Assembly: GCF_004348455.1 (NCBI RefSeq)
Contig: NZ_SMKA01000063.1
Location: 1-34,397, forward strand
Length of the DNA: 34,397 nucleotides
Source of the DNA: Kribbella albertanoniae
Lineage (GTDB): Bacteria; Actinomycetota; Actinomycetes; Propionibacteriales; Kribbellaceae
Reading direction: 5' to 3'
Shown: positions 8,972 to 17,398 of the stretch, in pieces
How the letters are laid out: every line of letters begins with the position of its first letter
Numbering within the stretch: the stretch's first letter is position 1
Made by a program: the position numbers and the translations under genes
The notes under the pieces: model-generated
Seen by the model: only the letters and a program-made list of their open reading frames with translations
The model's database searches: none
What the model was told of the DNA's origin: nothing

Positions 8972-9982
8972 ATGGCGACGCCCAGCATCAAAGAAGTCGC
9001 CCAGCGGGCAGGCGTCTCGGTAGGGACCGTCAGCAACGTTCTGAACCGCCCCTGGATCGTTGCGGCGACCACCAGACAGCGCGTGCAGGACAGCATCCAG
9101 GCGCTCGGATTCGTCCGCAACGAAGCCGCTCGGCACCTCCGCGCCGGCCGCAGCCGGACCGTCGGGCTGATCGTCTTCGACGTCGCCAACCCGTTCTTCA
9201 CCGCCATCGCCGAGGGCGCGGAGGCGCTCGCCTACGCGCACGACACGATGGTGATGCTCTGCAACAGCAAGACCGACCGGGTCCGCGAAGGTCACCACCT
9301 GGACCAGCTCGAGCAGCAGCGTGTCCTGGGCATCCTGATCACGCCGTTCGACAGCAACGATCCCCGGCTGACCGCGATGATCGCCCGCGGTACGCCGGTG
9401 GTCCTGGTCGACCGTACGGCGGAGAGCGGACTCTGCTCGGTGAGCGTCGACGACCAGCTCGGCGGACGGCTGGTCGGCGAGCATCTGATCGAGACCGGAC
9501 ATCGCCGGATTGCCTTCATCGGCGGCCCTTTCGGGGTGCAGCAGGTCGCCGACCGGATGGCCGGCATCACCGCCGTTGTCGAGCAGGTCGGCACCGTGAA
9601 ACTGCAGTGCCATGAGGTCGACGTCATGGGCGTGACCGAGGGCCGGGTGATCGGCGAAAAGCTTGCCGCCCTGCCGGCGAGATCCCGGCCGACCGCCGCT
9701 TTCCTCGCCAACGACCTGCTGGCGCTGGGCTTCCTGCAGGCGATGGCCGCCGCCGGCCTGCGGGTACCCGAGGACATGGCCATCGTCGGGTACGACGACA
9801 TCGACTTCGCGCGCGCGGCCGCCGTACCGCTGTCGTCGGTGCGGCAGCCTGCCGAGCTGCTCGGCCGATCGGCGATGGAGCTACTCCAGGAAGAGGTCGA
9901 GGCCGCCGACAGCCACCGGCATCGTCAGGTGATCTTCCAGCCCGACCTGATCGTCCGGGCCTCCAGTACCGTGCAGCGATGA
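8972..9982 (+). CDS. LacI-family transcriptional regulator (LacI-2)
   Basis: This is a 336-residue LacI/GalR regulator. ATG at 8972 is preferred: GGAGG lies 3 bases upstream (rather close) and the HTH begins at once (SIKEVAQRAGVSVGTVSNVL). A TTG at 8954 has no ribosome-binding site. The ligand-binding domain carries GLIVFDVANPFFTAIAEGAE, GHRRIAFIGG and IVGYDDIDFA. The recognition helix (SVGTVSNVL) differs from that of LacI-1 (SRGTVSRVL), consistent with different operator preference. It is divergent from the CE12-PL11-CE2 operon, with two TGTGAGCG-type sites between. Its stop overlaps the start of the DUF1961 gene (ATGA, 9979-9982), so the two are translationally coupled. It is probably the local repressor of RG-I genes, induced by an RG oligosaccharide (inference). 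Confidence 0.93.
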   Translation: MATPSIKEVAQRAGVSVGTVSNVLNRPWIVAATTRQRVQDSIQALGFVRNEAARHLRAGRSRTVGLIVFDVANPFFTAIAEGAEALAYAHDTMVMLCNSKTDRVREGHHLDQLEQQRVLGILITPFDSNDPRLTAMIARGTPVVLVDRTAESGLCSVSVDDQLGGRLVGEHLIETGHRRIAFIGGPFGVQQVADRMAGITAVVEQVGTVKLQCHEVDVMGVTEGRVIGEKLAALPARSRPTAAFLANDLLALGFLQAMAAAGLRVPEDMAIVGYDDIDFARAAAVPLSSVRQPAELLGRSAMELLQEEVEAADSHRHRQVIFQPDLIVRASSTVQR

Positions 9983-10611
9983 TCCTGTACGACAACCCGC
10001 TCGCCACGGCCGATGACCTGGCCGGCTTCCGGCTCGAGGGTGATGGCGCCGTCTCCTTCCCACTCGGCCGGCTGCGGCTCGAGAGCACCCGATCGGCCGA
10101 CGAGGGCCAGGACGCGAACGTCGTACTCTGGTGTCCCGAGACCTTCCCGGCCGACATCGTGGTGGAGTGGGACTTCTGGCCGATTCACGAGCCAGGGTTG
10201 TGCATTCTGTTCTTCCACGCGGCGGGCCGGAACGGCGAGGATCTGTTCGACCTGGCGCCACGGACGGGACCGTACGAGCAGTACCACCACGGTGACCTCG
10301 ACACGTACCACGTTTCGTACTTCCGGCGGCGCTGGCCCGGGGAGCGCGCATTCCACACCTGTAATCTGCGGAAGAGCCACGGTTTTCACCTGGTCGCGCA
10401 GGGCGCCGATCCGTTGCCATCGGTCGCGGATGCGCAAGGCCCGTACCGGCTGCGACTGTCGGTGCGGAGCGGTTTGATCACGTTCGCGATCAATGACCTG
10501 GTCAGCTTCGAGTGGTACGACGAGCAGCCGCTGACCGGCGGCAAACTCGGCCTGCGGCAGATGGCGCCGCTCATCGGCGAGTACGCGAACCTGCGCGTTT
10601 CGCGCGCCTGA
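9979..10611 (+). CDS. DUF1961 family protein (YesU-like), cytosolic
   Basis: This 210-residue protein has no signal peptide or membrane segment. Its pattern (WDFWPIHEPGLCILFFHA near the middle, then DLFDLAPRTGPYEQYHHGDLDTYHVSYFRR in overlapping blocks, and a C-terminal IGEYANLRV strand) fits the DUF1961 family, typified by Bacillus subtilis YesU. That family has a concanavalin/LamG-like beta-sandwich fold and is found in pectin and rhamnogalacturonan loci. No reaction is assigned to the family that I know of. The ATG overlaps the LacI-2 stop by four bases, so its level is tied to that regulator. It could be a cytosolic enzyme or binding protein for unsaturated RG oligosaccharides (inference). 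Confidence 0.8.
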   Translation: MILYDNPLATADDLAGFRLEGDGAVSFPLGRLRLESTRSADEGQDANVVLWCPETFPADIVVEWDFWPIHEPGLCILFFHAAGRNGEDLFDLAPRTGPYEQYHHGDLDTYHVSYFRRRWPGERAFHTCNLRKSHGFHLVAQGADPLPSVADAQGPYRLRLSVRSGLITFAINDLVSFEWYDEQPLTGGKLGLRQMAPLIGEYANLRVSRA

Positions 10612-10655
10612 GTACGCCTGCGGACAGGCCTCGACCGGTCCCTCGTCCAGTCACC

Positions 10656-10704
10656 GACAAGCGCTTTCCCAACCCTTGACATTGAGACGATTCAACCATA
10701 CGGT
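10656..10704 (+). promoter_or_regulatory. Promoter with two operator-like palindromes before the transporter operon
   Basis: TTGACA at 10676-10681 is a good -35 box. TACGGT at 10699-10704, 17 bp on, is a weak -10. Between them TTGAGACGATTCAA (10682-10695) is an imperfect LacI-type palindrome (arms TTGA/TCAA, centre CG). Just upstream GACAAGCGCTTTCC (10656-10669) contains a perfect AAGCGCTT core, related to GGAAAGCGTTTTCC before the pectate lyase. Both placements suit repression of the operon starting at 10749. Confidence 0.55.
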
Positions 10705-10748
10705 CACATCACTTTTCGCCCGCAGAATGTATCGGCCAAGGAGTGACG

Positions 10749-11378
10749 ATGAGAGGCACTGGTTGGTCGATCAAGCTGTATGACGTTGCAGATGAGGTGA
10801 TCTGGGCGGTCCGGCTGAACTGCCTGTGGCTCGGCTTCACCCTGATCGGCGGTGTCGCACTGGGTATCGGTCCGGCTACTCTCGCGGCCTATTCCCTGGC
10901 TCGACGTCGGTCTTTCGGTGAATCGTTTCATATCTTCCCCGCCTTCCAGCAGGCGTTTCGGCGCGAGTTCCGTCGCGGCACCCTGGTGGGGCTGCCGGCG
11001 GTCGTCGCCGCGGTGCTGCTGGTCGGCAACTACCTGTACTTCGCCTCGCTCGGAGCGAGCGCATCACTCCCCCGCCTCGCCAGTCTGGGCGCGCTCGCCG
11101 TGCTCGGCGTGATCAGCGCGTACCTGCTGCCGATGGCGGTGCACTTCGACCTCCGCACCCGCGAGTTGTTGCCCAAGGCATCGTTGATCGCCCTGGCCCG
11201 GCCGGCGTCGTCGGCGGTACTGCTCTTCGTCGCGCTCTGCATCGGCTACGTCTCGGCGAAGTTCCCGGTGCTCGGAATCCTGCTGGCCGGCGGTGCCTGG
11301 ATCCAGCTGAACACGTGGCTCTGCCTGCGCTTCTTCGCCGAGAACGAGGCGCGTCTGCATCTGAAAGGGACCTCATGA
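10749..11378 (+). CDS. DUF624 (YesL-like) membrane protein
   Basis: This 209-residue integral membrane protein starts at ATG 10749, five bases after AAGGAG (an in-frame GTG at 10743 overlaps that site). Four or five hydrophobic segments are visible, for example CLWLGFTLIGGVALGIGPA, LPAVVAAVLLVGNYLYFASL, LGALAVLGVISAYLLPMAV and AVLLFVALCIGYV. The N-terminal W-N/L-x-LW plus GIGPAT pattern is typical of DUF624, represented by B. subtilis YesL. These proteins recur beside oligosaccharide ABC transporters of the LplA/YtcQ type. Their role is unproven, and an accessory or regulatory transporter subunit is often suggested. It is the first gene of the transporter operon, and its stop overlaps the next start (ATGA, 11375-11378). 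Confidence 0.82.
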   Translation: MRGTGWSIKLYDVADEVIWAVRLNCLWLGFTLIGGVALGIGPATLAAYSLARRRSFGESFHIFPAFQQAFRREFRRGTLVGLPAVVAAVLLVGNYLYFASLGASASLPRLASLGALAVLGVISAYLLPMAVHFDLRTRELLPKASLIALARPASSAVLLFVALCIGYVSAKFPVLGILLAGGAWIQLNTWLCLRFFAENEARLHLKGTS

Positions 11379-12913
11379 CCATCATCTCCCGGGGAAGTGT
11401 CGCGCTGGCCGCGTCACTGACCCTGCTCGCCGTTGCCGGATGTTCCGGCGGCAGCGACGACAAGGGCCAGGCCACCGACGAGCTCACCGTGATGGCGCCG
11501 CTGTTCGGCACCGCACCCGATCCGGGTGGTGAGCTCCAGCAGGCGGTCGAGAAACTGATCGGCAAGAAGCTCAAGGTCACCTGGGTTCCGAACGCCGAGT
11601 ACGGCGACAAGTCGAACGTCACGCTGGCCTCGGACAAGCTGCCCGATGTGATGGTGACGAACGAGAAGGGCTCGTCGTTCGTGAAGGCCGCCGAGGCCGG
11701 CGCGTTCTGGGACCTGACCGGCAAGCTCGACAAGTATCCGAACCTGAAGCCTGCCAACGAGCAGATCGCCAAGAACTCGACGACCAACGGCAAGACCTAC
11801 GGCATCTACCGGGTCCGGCCGCTGCTGCGCTCCGGCATCGTGATCCGCAAGGACTGGCTGGCCAAGGTCGGTCTGAAGGAGCCGCGCACGGTCGACGAGC
11901 TGCGGGCGGTCGCGAAGGCGTTCACCGAGCAGGACCCGGACGGTAACGGCAAGAAGGACACCTACGGCCTGATCATCCCGAAGTGGCCCGGTGGCTACAG
12001 CAGTGCCAGCCCGTACGACGTGATCGAGACCTGGTTCGGCGCTCCCAACGCGTGGGGTGAGCGCGACGGCAAGCTCGTCCCCGGCTTCGACACCCCGGAG
12101 TTCCTGGCCGCGAACAAGTGGCTGCGGGGCTGGGTGCAGGAAGGCCTGGTCAACCCCGACTTCGCCACCCTGGACACCGGCAACTGGAACAACCCGTTCG
12201 TGCAGGGCAAGGGCGGCATGATCATCGACGTCAACGTCCGCGCCACCCAGTTGCTCGACCTGTTCAAGGAGAAGAGCCCGAAGGACTTCGACAAGGTCAC
12301 CCTGGTCGGCAACCTGGAGCGCTCGGACGGCAAGAAGTTCTCCTACCCGTTCACCGGTTACAACATGGTGATGGCGATCTCCAAGCAGCGGATCCGGACC
12401 GAGGAGCAGCTCGACCAGGTCCTGCAGACGCTGGACAAGCTGCAGTCCAAGGAGGGCTCGGTCCTGCTCACCAACGGGATCGAGGGCCGCAACTTCAAGG
12501 TCGAGGGTGAGTTCGCCGTACCGATCAACCAGGACGACCCGAAGGTCAAGACGATCCAGAACGACGTGGACAAGGGCTTCATCCAGCTCGGCACCCGGGC
12601 CAGCGTCGGCATGGGCGCCTACCGGCTGAAGCCGGCCGACGAGGCCAGCCGCGCGATGCGCGACAAGTTCGACGTGCTGATGAACGAGGACCTCAAGACG
12701 GCCGTGTTCAACCCGGCGCAGGGTGTGCTCGCCCCGACCGCGACCGCCAAGAGCCAGACCCTGGACACGATCATTCCGGACGCCCGGATCAAGTACCTGT
12801 CCGGCGCGATCACCGAGGACCAGCTGAAGGAACAGATCAAGCGCTGGTACGACGCCGGTGGTACTCAGGTCGCCCAGGAGGTCAACGACCTGGTCGCCAA
12901 GGTCGGCGGCTGA
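11375..12913 (+). CDS. ABC transporter lipoprotein, extracellular solute-binding protein (LplA/YtcQ type)
   Basis: This 512-residue lipoprotein starts at ATG 11375, overlapping the DUF624 stop, with AAAGGGA upstream. The signal peptide ends in a lipobox LAVAGC (Cys23), and the mature protein begins with a Gly/Ser/Asp-rich tether. It is longer than ordinary family 1 sugar-binding proteins and has the LplA-like features: an EF-hand-like DPDGNGKKDTYGL loop near residues 187-200 and Trp-rich segments such as GTGNWNNPF-like DTGNWNNPF. Members of this subclass serve large oligosaccharides such as pectin, RG or mannan fragments. Within this operon the ligand is most likely an RG-I oligosaccharide (inference). 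The next permease starts 3 bp after its stop. Confidence 0.9.
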   Translation: MTIISRGSVALAASLTLLAVAGCSGGSDDKGQATDELTVMAPLFGTAPDPGGELQQAVEKLIGKKLKVTWVPNAEYGDKSNVTLASDKLPDVMVTNEKGSSFVKAAEAGAFWDLTGKLDKYPNLKPANEQIAKNSTTNGKTYGIYRVRPLLRSGIVIRKDWLAKVGLKEPRTVDELRAVAKAFTEQDPDGNGKKDTYGLIIPKWPGGYSSASPYDVIETWFGAPNAWGERDGKLVPGFDTPEFLAANKWLRGWVQEGLVNPDFATLDTGNWNNPFVQGKGGMIIDVNVRATQLLDLFKEKSPKDFDKVTLVGNLERSDGKKFSYPFTGYNMVMAISKQRIRTEEQLDQVLQTLDKLQSKEGSVLLTNGIEGRNFKVEGEFAVPINQDDPKVKTIQNDVDKGFIQLGTRASVGMGAYRLKPADEASRAMRDKFDVLMNEDLKTAVFNPAQGVLAPTATAKSQTLDTIIPDARIKYLSGAITEDQLKEQIKRWYDAGGTQVAQEVNDLVAKVGG

Positions 12914-12916
12914 CCT

Positions 12917-13909
12917 GTGGCCACCGATCTGGTGCCCGAAGTTGCCCCGCCCGCCGCGAAGGTCTCGCGGCGGGCGCCGGCCCCGAAGCGCAGGCGCCGT
13001 ACCAGGCCGTTGTGGCAGGACCTGCTTCGCTACCGCTGGCTGTACCTGCTTCTCCTGCCCGGCCTGGTGTACTTCCTGGTCTTCAAGTACCTGCCGATGT
13101 ACGGCCTCTCCATCGCGTTCAAGGACTACGTGCCGTTCCTCGGCTACTCCGGTAGCGAGTGGGTCGGGCTGAAGCACTTCCAGGAGCTGTTCACCGGACC
13201 GGACTTCGGCCGGTTGATGGGCAACACGATGCTGCTGGCGCTGCTGACGATCGTCTTCGTCTTCCCGGCGCCGATCGTGGTCGCGCTGCTGCTGAACGAG
13301 CTGCGCGTCAACGTGGTCAAGCGGTCCGTTCAGTCGCTGATCTACATCCCGCACTTCCTGTCCTGGACGATCGTTGCCTCGCTCACCTATCTGTTGTTCT
13401 CGGTGGACTTCGGCGTGATCGCGAACTGGATCCACGGCCTGGTCGGTGGCCAGAAGACCGACTACGTGGCACAGGCCGACTGGTTCCGGCCGTTGATCGT
13501 GGCGCAGTTGCTGTGGAAGCAGACCGGGTGGGGCACGATCATCTACCTCGCCGCACTGGCCGGCGTCGACTCGCAGTTGTACGAGGCGGCCCGGGTGGAC
13601 GGCGCCGGGCGGTGGCGGCAGTTCTGGCACATCACCCTGCCGTCGATCGCGCCGACAGTCGTGATCATGGCGATCCTGACGTCGGGCAACCTGCTGGACT
13701 CGGGCTTCGAGCAGATCTGGCTGATGACCACCTCACTCAACCGGGACGTCGCCGATGTGTTCGACACCTTCGTCTACTCGATCGGCATCACCCAGGGTGC
13801 GTTCAGCTACGCGACCGCGGTCGGACTGTTCAAAGGCCTGGTCGGTGTCGTGCTGATCTTCGGCTCGAACTTCCTGGCGAAGCGTCTCGGTCAGCGCGGA
13901 TTGTTCTGA
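12917..13909 (+). CDS. ABC transporter permease, LplB type
   Basis: This 330-residue permease starts at GTG 12917, 3 bp after the binding-protein stop. A basic N-terminal tail (KRRRRTRPLWQDLLRYRW) precedes six predicted membrane helices. The EAA coupling motif is clear, YEAARVDGAGRWRQFWHITLPSIAP, which would contact a cytosolic ATPase. The KYLPMYGLSIAFKDY opening is characteristic of LplB/YtcP-partner permeases for complex oligosaccharides. It pairs with the following permease to form the channel. No ATP-binding subunit is encoded in the window, so a shared MsiK-like ATPase is expected (established for actinobacterial sugar transporters, inferred here). Confidence 0.92.
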   Translation: MATDLVPEVAPPAAKVSRRAPAPKRRRRTRPLWQDLLRYRWLYLLLLPGLVYFLVFKYLPMYGLSIAFKDYVPFLGYSGSEWVGLKHFQELFTGPDFGRLMGNTMLLALLTIVFVFPAPIVVALLLNELRVNVVKRSVQSLIYIPHFLSWTIVASLTYLLFSVDFGVIANWIHGLVGGQKTDYVAQADWFRPLIVAQLLWKQTGWGTIIYLAALAGVDSQLYEAARVDGAGRWRQFWHITLPSIAPTVVIMAILTSGNLLDSGFEQIWLMTTSLNRDVADVFDTFVYSIGITQGAFSYATAVGLFKGLVGVVLIFGSNFLAKRLGQRGLF

Positions 13910-13922
13910 GAGGGACCGACAG

Positions 13923-14819
13923 ATGCTGAACAAGAAGAAATCAGTCCGGTACTACGACTCGCTGGGCAGCCGCACATTCGACGTACTGAATGTCGTGCTG
14001 CTGGTAGGCCTCGGCATCATCACCGTGCTGCCGCTGGTCTACGTGCTGGCGGGGTCGTTCGCGACCGAGTCCGAGATCAGCTCGCGGCCGTTCTTCCTGT
14101 GGCCGGAGAAGTTCGTCACCGACACCTACCAGTACATCTTCTCCACCGACACGTTCGTCCGGGCGCTGCTGACCACGATCTGCGTGACCGCGGTCGGCAC
14201 GATCGTCCAGCTGGCGCTCACGCTGACCATGGCCTATCCCCTGGCCAAGCGGGCCCTGCCCGGACGCGCGCTCGTGCTGAACCTGGTGATCTTCACGCTC
14301 GTGTTCAGCGGCGGCATGATCCCGACCTATCTCGTGGTGCGGGATCTTGGCCTGCTGAACAGCTACTGGGCGCTGATCCTGCCGCTGGCGATCAACCCGT
14401 TCTACCTGATCGTGGTGAAGAGCTTCTTCCAGGAGCTGCCCGAGGCGCTCGAGGAGGCCGCCCGGATCGACGGCTGCAACGAGCTGAACGTCTTCCTGCG
14501 GATCGTGCTGCCGCTGTCGAAACCGATCATCGCCACGTTCTCGCTGTTCTACGCGGTCGGGATCTGGAACGACTACATGTCGACACTGCTCTACATCGAC
14601 GACAGCAAGAAGTGGACGCTGCAGATGATCGTCCGGCAGCTCACCGCGACCAACGCGGACTCGGCGAACGTCCTGCAGCAACTGGAGACCGTCACATTTC
14701 CCGAGCAGGGCCTGAAGTTCGCGGTGGTCGTCGTGGCAACCCTGCCGATCCTGCTGTTCTACCCGTTCTTGCAGAAGCACTTCGCGAAGGGCGTCCTGAT
14801 CGGATCGGTGAAGGAATGA
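13923..14819 (+). CDS. ABC transporter permease, YtcP/LplC type
   Basis: This 298-residue permease has ATG 13923, AGAGGGA upstream and a 13-bp gap from the previous gene. It has six hydrophobic segments, the motif GGMIPTYLVVRDLGLLNSYW in the periplasmic/TM3-4 region, and the EAA coupling motif LEEAARIDGCNELNVFLRIVLPLSKP. The C-terminus (YPFLQKHFAKGVLIGSVKE) is the standard ending of the YtcP/LplC group. It is the partner of the LplB-type permease. Its stop overlaps the start of the cytosolic PL26 gene (ATGA, 14816-14819), placing a lyase in translational coupling with an importer. Confidence 0.93.
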   Translation: MLNKKKSVRYYDSLGSRTFDVLNVVLLVGLGIITVLPLVYVLAGSFATESEISSRPFFLWPEKFVTDTYQYIFSTDTFVRALLTTICVTAVGTIVQLALTLTMAYPLAKRALPGRALVLNLVIFTLVFSGGMIPTYLVVRDLGLLNSYWALILPLAINPFYLIVVKSFFQELPEALEEAARIDGCNELNVFLRIVLPLSKPIIATFSLFYAVGIWNDYMSTLLYIDDSKKWTLQMIVRQLTATNADSANVLQQLETVTFPEQGLKFAVVVVATLPILLFYPFLQKHFAKGVLIGSVKE

Positions 14820-17398
14820 CCACCGTGCACTGGCTAGAGACGCCGGCCAGGCAAGGCGTCACATGGGGTGTTCCCTGGCCACGTGGAACCGTTGCCGGCG
14901 GCACGCAGTTCGGGCTCGCCGACGGTACGCCGGTGCAGAGCTGGACGACCGCGACCTGGCCGGACGGATCGATCAAGTGGTCGGCCCACGCAATTGGGCC
15001 GGCCGAGCACCCGGCGTCGTCGTACGACATCGTCATCGGAGAGCCCGCCGTACCGGATGATCCTGTGCACGTAGAGGACATGGGCGCAGAGATCCGGGTG
15101 ACGTCCGGGGCGGTCACGTGGGTGTTGCGCGCTCCGATGCTGATCGCGTCGATCGGCATCGAGGACCGCGAGATCGCGCGCGACGTCCGGCTTGTCAGTT
15201 TGCGCCAGGACGCACCGGACGAGGACGGGAGCAGGTACCGGCATCGGACGACGGCGACTGTGGACACGATCACCGTTGAGCAGTCCGGGCCGGTCCGGGC
15301 TGTGGTCAAGCTAGACGGCAAGCACGGTGACTGGTTGCCGTTCTCGGTTCGTCTCTACTTCTACGCCGGAGCGACCGACGTACGGATAGTGCACAGCTTC
15401 ATCTGGGATGGCGATCCAGATCGGGACTTCCTGGCCGGGCTGGGCCTGAGCACGGATGTGGTGATGCGCGATCAGCCGCACGACCGGCACGTGCGCCTGG
15501 CCGGTCCGACCGGATTCCTCGCCGAGGCAGTCCGGGGACTCACCGGACTGCGCCGCGATCCGGGCGAGCAGGCGCGCCGGGAACAGGTCGCCGGCCGGCC
15601 GATCGAAGAGATCACGAACCCGGAGGTGTTCGGCCGCCTGCACCTCATCCCCCAGTGGAACGACTACACGCTCGACCAGAGCAGCGCCGACGGCTTCACC
15701 CTGCGCAAACGCACCGGCTCAGAGCATGCCTGGGTGACCATCCCCGCGGGGACGCGCGCGCCGGGATACGGGTACGTCGGCGGTGCCAGCGGCGGACTGG
15801 GATTCGGTCTACGCGATTTCTGGAGGCTCCATCCGACCAGACTCGACATCCGCAACGCGGCCACTGACCTCGCCACCGCGACCGTGTGGATGTGGTCGCC
15901 CAGTGCTCCGGCCATGGACGTCCGCTTCTGGCACGACGGCATGGACCAAGACAGTCATGCCGAGCAGCTCGAAGGCCTCGAGATCACCTACGAGGACTAC
16001 GAACCGGGCTTCGGTAACGCCCACGGCGTCGCCCGAACCCACGAGCTAACGCTGCGGGTTCACGACAGCACCCCGACTACCGACGAGCTCGCGCAACACA
16101 CCGCGCTGCTCGACTCCCCCGGCTTGCTGACGGTCTCCCCCAGCCGGATGCTGGAGGCCGGCGTCTTCGGCACCTGGAGTCTGCCGACGGCCGACCATCA
16201 GGACCTTGAAGCCAGGTTGAACTTCCTCTTCCAGTACTACGTCGGCCAGCGCGAGCAACGCCGGTGGTACGGGTTCTGGGACTACGGCGATGTCATGCAC
16301 ACCTACGACCGCGACCGGCACACCTGGCGGTACGACGTCGGTGGCTATGCCTGGGACAATTCGGAGCTCTCGCCGGATCTGTGGCTCTGGTACCAGTACC
16401 TGCGCACCGGCCGGGCCGACGTGTTCCGGTTCGCGGAGGCGATGACCCGGCACACCGGTGAGGTCGACGTCCATCATCTCGGCCGCTGGAAGGGTCTCGG
16501 ATCACGGCACAACGTCCAGCACTGGGGTTGCAGCTGCAAGCAGCTCCGCATCTCCAGCGCGATCTACCGGCGGTTCTACTACTACCTCACCGCCGACGAG
16601 CGGACCGGCGACCTGCTGGACGAGCTGGCCACCGCCGAGGAGACCTTCCTGGCAGTGGATCCGCTGCGCAAGGTGCGTACCGACGTCTACACCCCTGACC
16701 CGCACGCGCTGTCGGTCGGGCTCGGCGTGGACTGGGGCGCCCTCGCGGCCAGCTGGCTCACCCGCTGGGAGCGGTACGGCGACGAACGCGCTCGCTCGCG
16801 GCTACTCGGCACCATGGCCGATATCGCCGTACTGCGCTACGGATTCCTGACCGGGAACGCCGCGCTCGATCTGTCGACCGGCCGCTTCGACACCAGTCGA
16901 CGGAACATCTCGGTCTCCCACCTGTCCGCCGTCTTCGGACTCCCCGAGGTCTGCGCGGAACTCATCGACCTGGACCTCGACGTACCGGGGTTCGAGAAGG
17001 CCTGGCTCGACTACTGCCGGCTGTATCTGTTGCCGCCGGAGCAGCAGGCTGCCGAGGTCGGCGAGGCATTACAAGGCATCTCGCTCGTCCAGGCGCACAG
17101 CAGGCTCGCGGCTTATGCCGCAGCACGGACCGGTGATGTGGAGCTGGCGCGCCTGGCCTGGCGGACGTTCTTCGTCGACGAGGGTGACCAGCTCAACCGC
17201 AATGCCTTGCAGCGTGAGGCGGAGTGGCGGACCACGCCGGTGACCGGCGGGCTGATGCCGGTCGACGAGGCGCCTTTCGTCAGCACCAACGACGCGTCGC
17301 AGTACGCGCTCGCCGCAATTCAGAACCTGACTCTGATCCCCGAGCACCGACATGACAAAGGTGGACCGGTATGGAGATCTCCCGACGCACAGTCCTAG
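14816..17398 (+). CDS. PL26-type exo-rhamnogalacturonan lyase without signal peptide (cytosolic copy)
   Basis: This 860-residue protein starts directly in its first domain (HWLETPARQGVTWGVPWPRG), at the ATG overlapping the permease stop, and no export signal is present. It matches the exo-rhamnogalacturonan lyase family (PcRGLX/PL26): an N-terminal beta domain to about residue 80, a central beta-sandwich (residues about 90-370), and an alpha-barrel-like C-terminal half with YGFWDYGDVMH, WRYDVGGYAWDNSELSPD and FAEAMTRHTGEVDVHHLG. Family enzymes remove unsaturated GalA-Rha disaccharide units exolytically. A region conserved in the downstream paralogue reads HWGCSCKQ here (residues 569-576) against HWADSAKQ there, an odd double-Cys change. 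It probably degrades imported RG oligosaccharides (inference). Confidence 0.85.
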   Translation: MTTVHWLETPARQGVTWGVPWPRGTVAGGTQFGLADGTPVQSWTTATWPDGSIKWSAHAIGPAEHPASSYDIVIGEPAVPDDPVHVEDMGAEIRVTSGAVTWVLRAPMLIASIGIEDREIARDVRLVSLRQDAPDEDGSRYRHRTTATVDTITVEQSGPVRAVVKLDGKHGDWLPFSVRLYFYAGATDVRIVHSFIWDGDPDRDFLAGLGLSTDVVMRDQPHDRHVRLAGPTGFLAEAVRGLTGLRRDPGEQARREQVAGRPIEEITNPEVFGRLHLIPQWNDYTLDQSSADGFTLRKRTGSEHAWVTIPAGTRAPGYGYVGGASGGLGFGLRDFWRLHPTRLDIRNAATDLATATVWMWSPSAPAMDVRFWHDGMDQDSHAEQLEGLEITYEDYEPGFGNAHGVARTHELTLRVHDSTPTTDELAQHTALLDSPGLLTVSPSRMLEAGVFGTWSLPTADHQDLEARLNFLFQYYVGQREQRRWYGFWDYGDVMHTYDRDRHTWRYDVGGYAWDNSELSPDLWLWYQYLRTGRADVFRFAEAMTRHTGEVDVHHLGRWKGLGSRHNVQHWGCSCKQLRISSAIYRRFYYYLTADERTGDLLDELATAEETFLAVDPLRKVRTDVYTPDPHALSVGLGVDWGALAASWLTRWERYGDERARSRLLGTMADIAVLRYGFLTGNAALDLSTGRFDTSRRNISVSHLSAVFGLPEVCAELIDLDLDVPGFEKAWLDYCRLYLLPPEQQAAEVGEALQGISLVQAHSRLAAYAAARTGDVELARLAWRTFFVDEGDQLNRNALQREAEWRTTPVTGGLMPVDEAPFVSTNDASQYALAAIQNLTLIPEHRHDKGGPVWRSPDAQS

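Noticed and set aside
11414-13630. 738-codon minus-strand frame across the binding protein and permease
   Set aside because: It runs antisense to two genes with clear lipobox and EAA motifs and looks like a shadow frame.
14099-14815. In-frame 5' extension of the cytosolic PL26 reading frame
   Set aside because: It overlaps nearly all of the permease gene in another frame and is Arg/Ala-rich. Homology with the exported paralogue begins right at the ATG at 14816.
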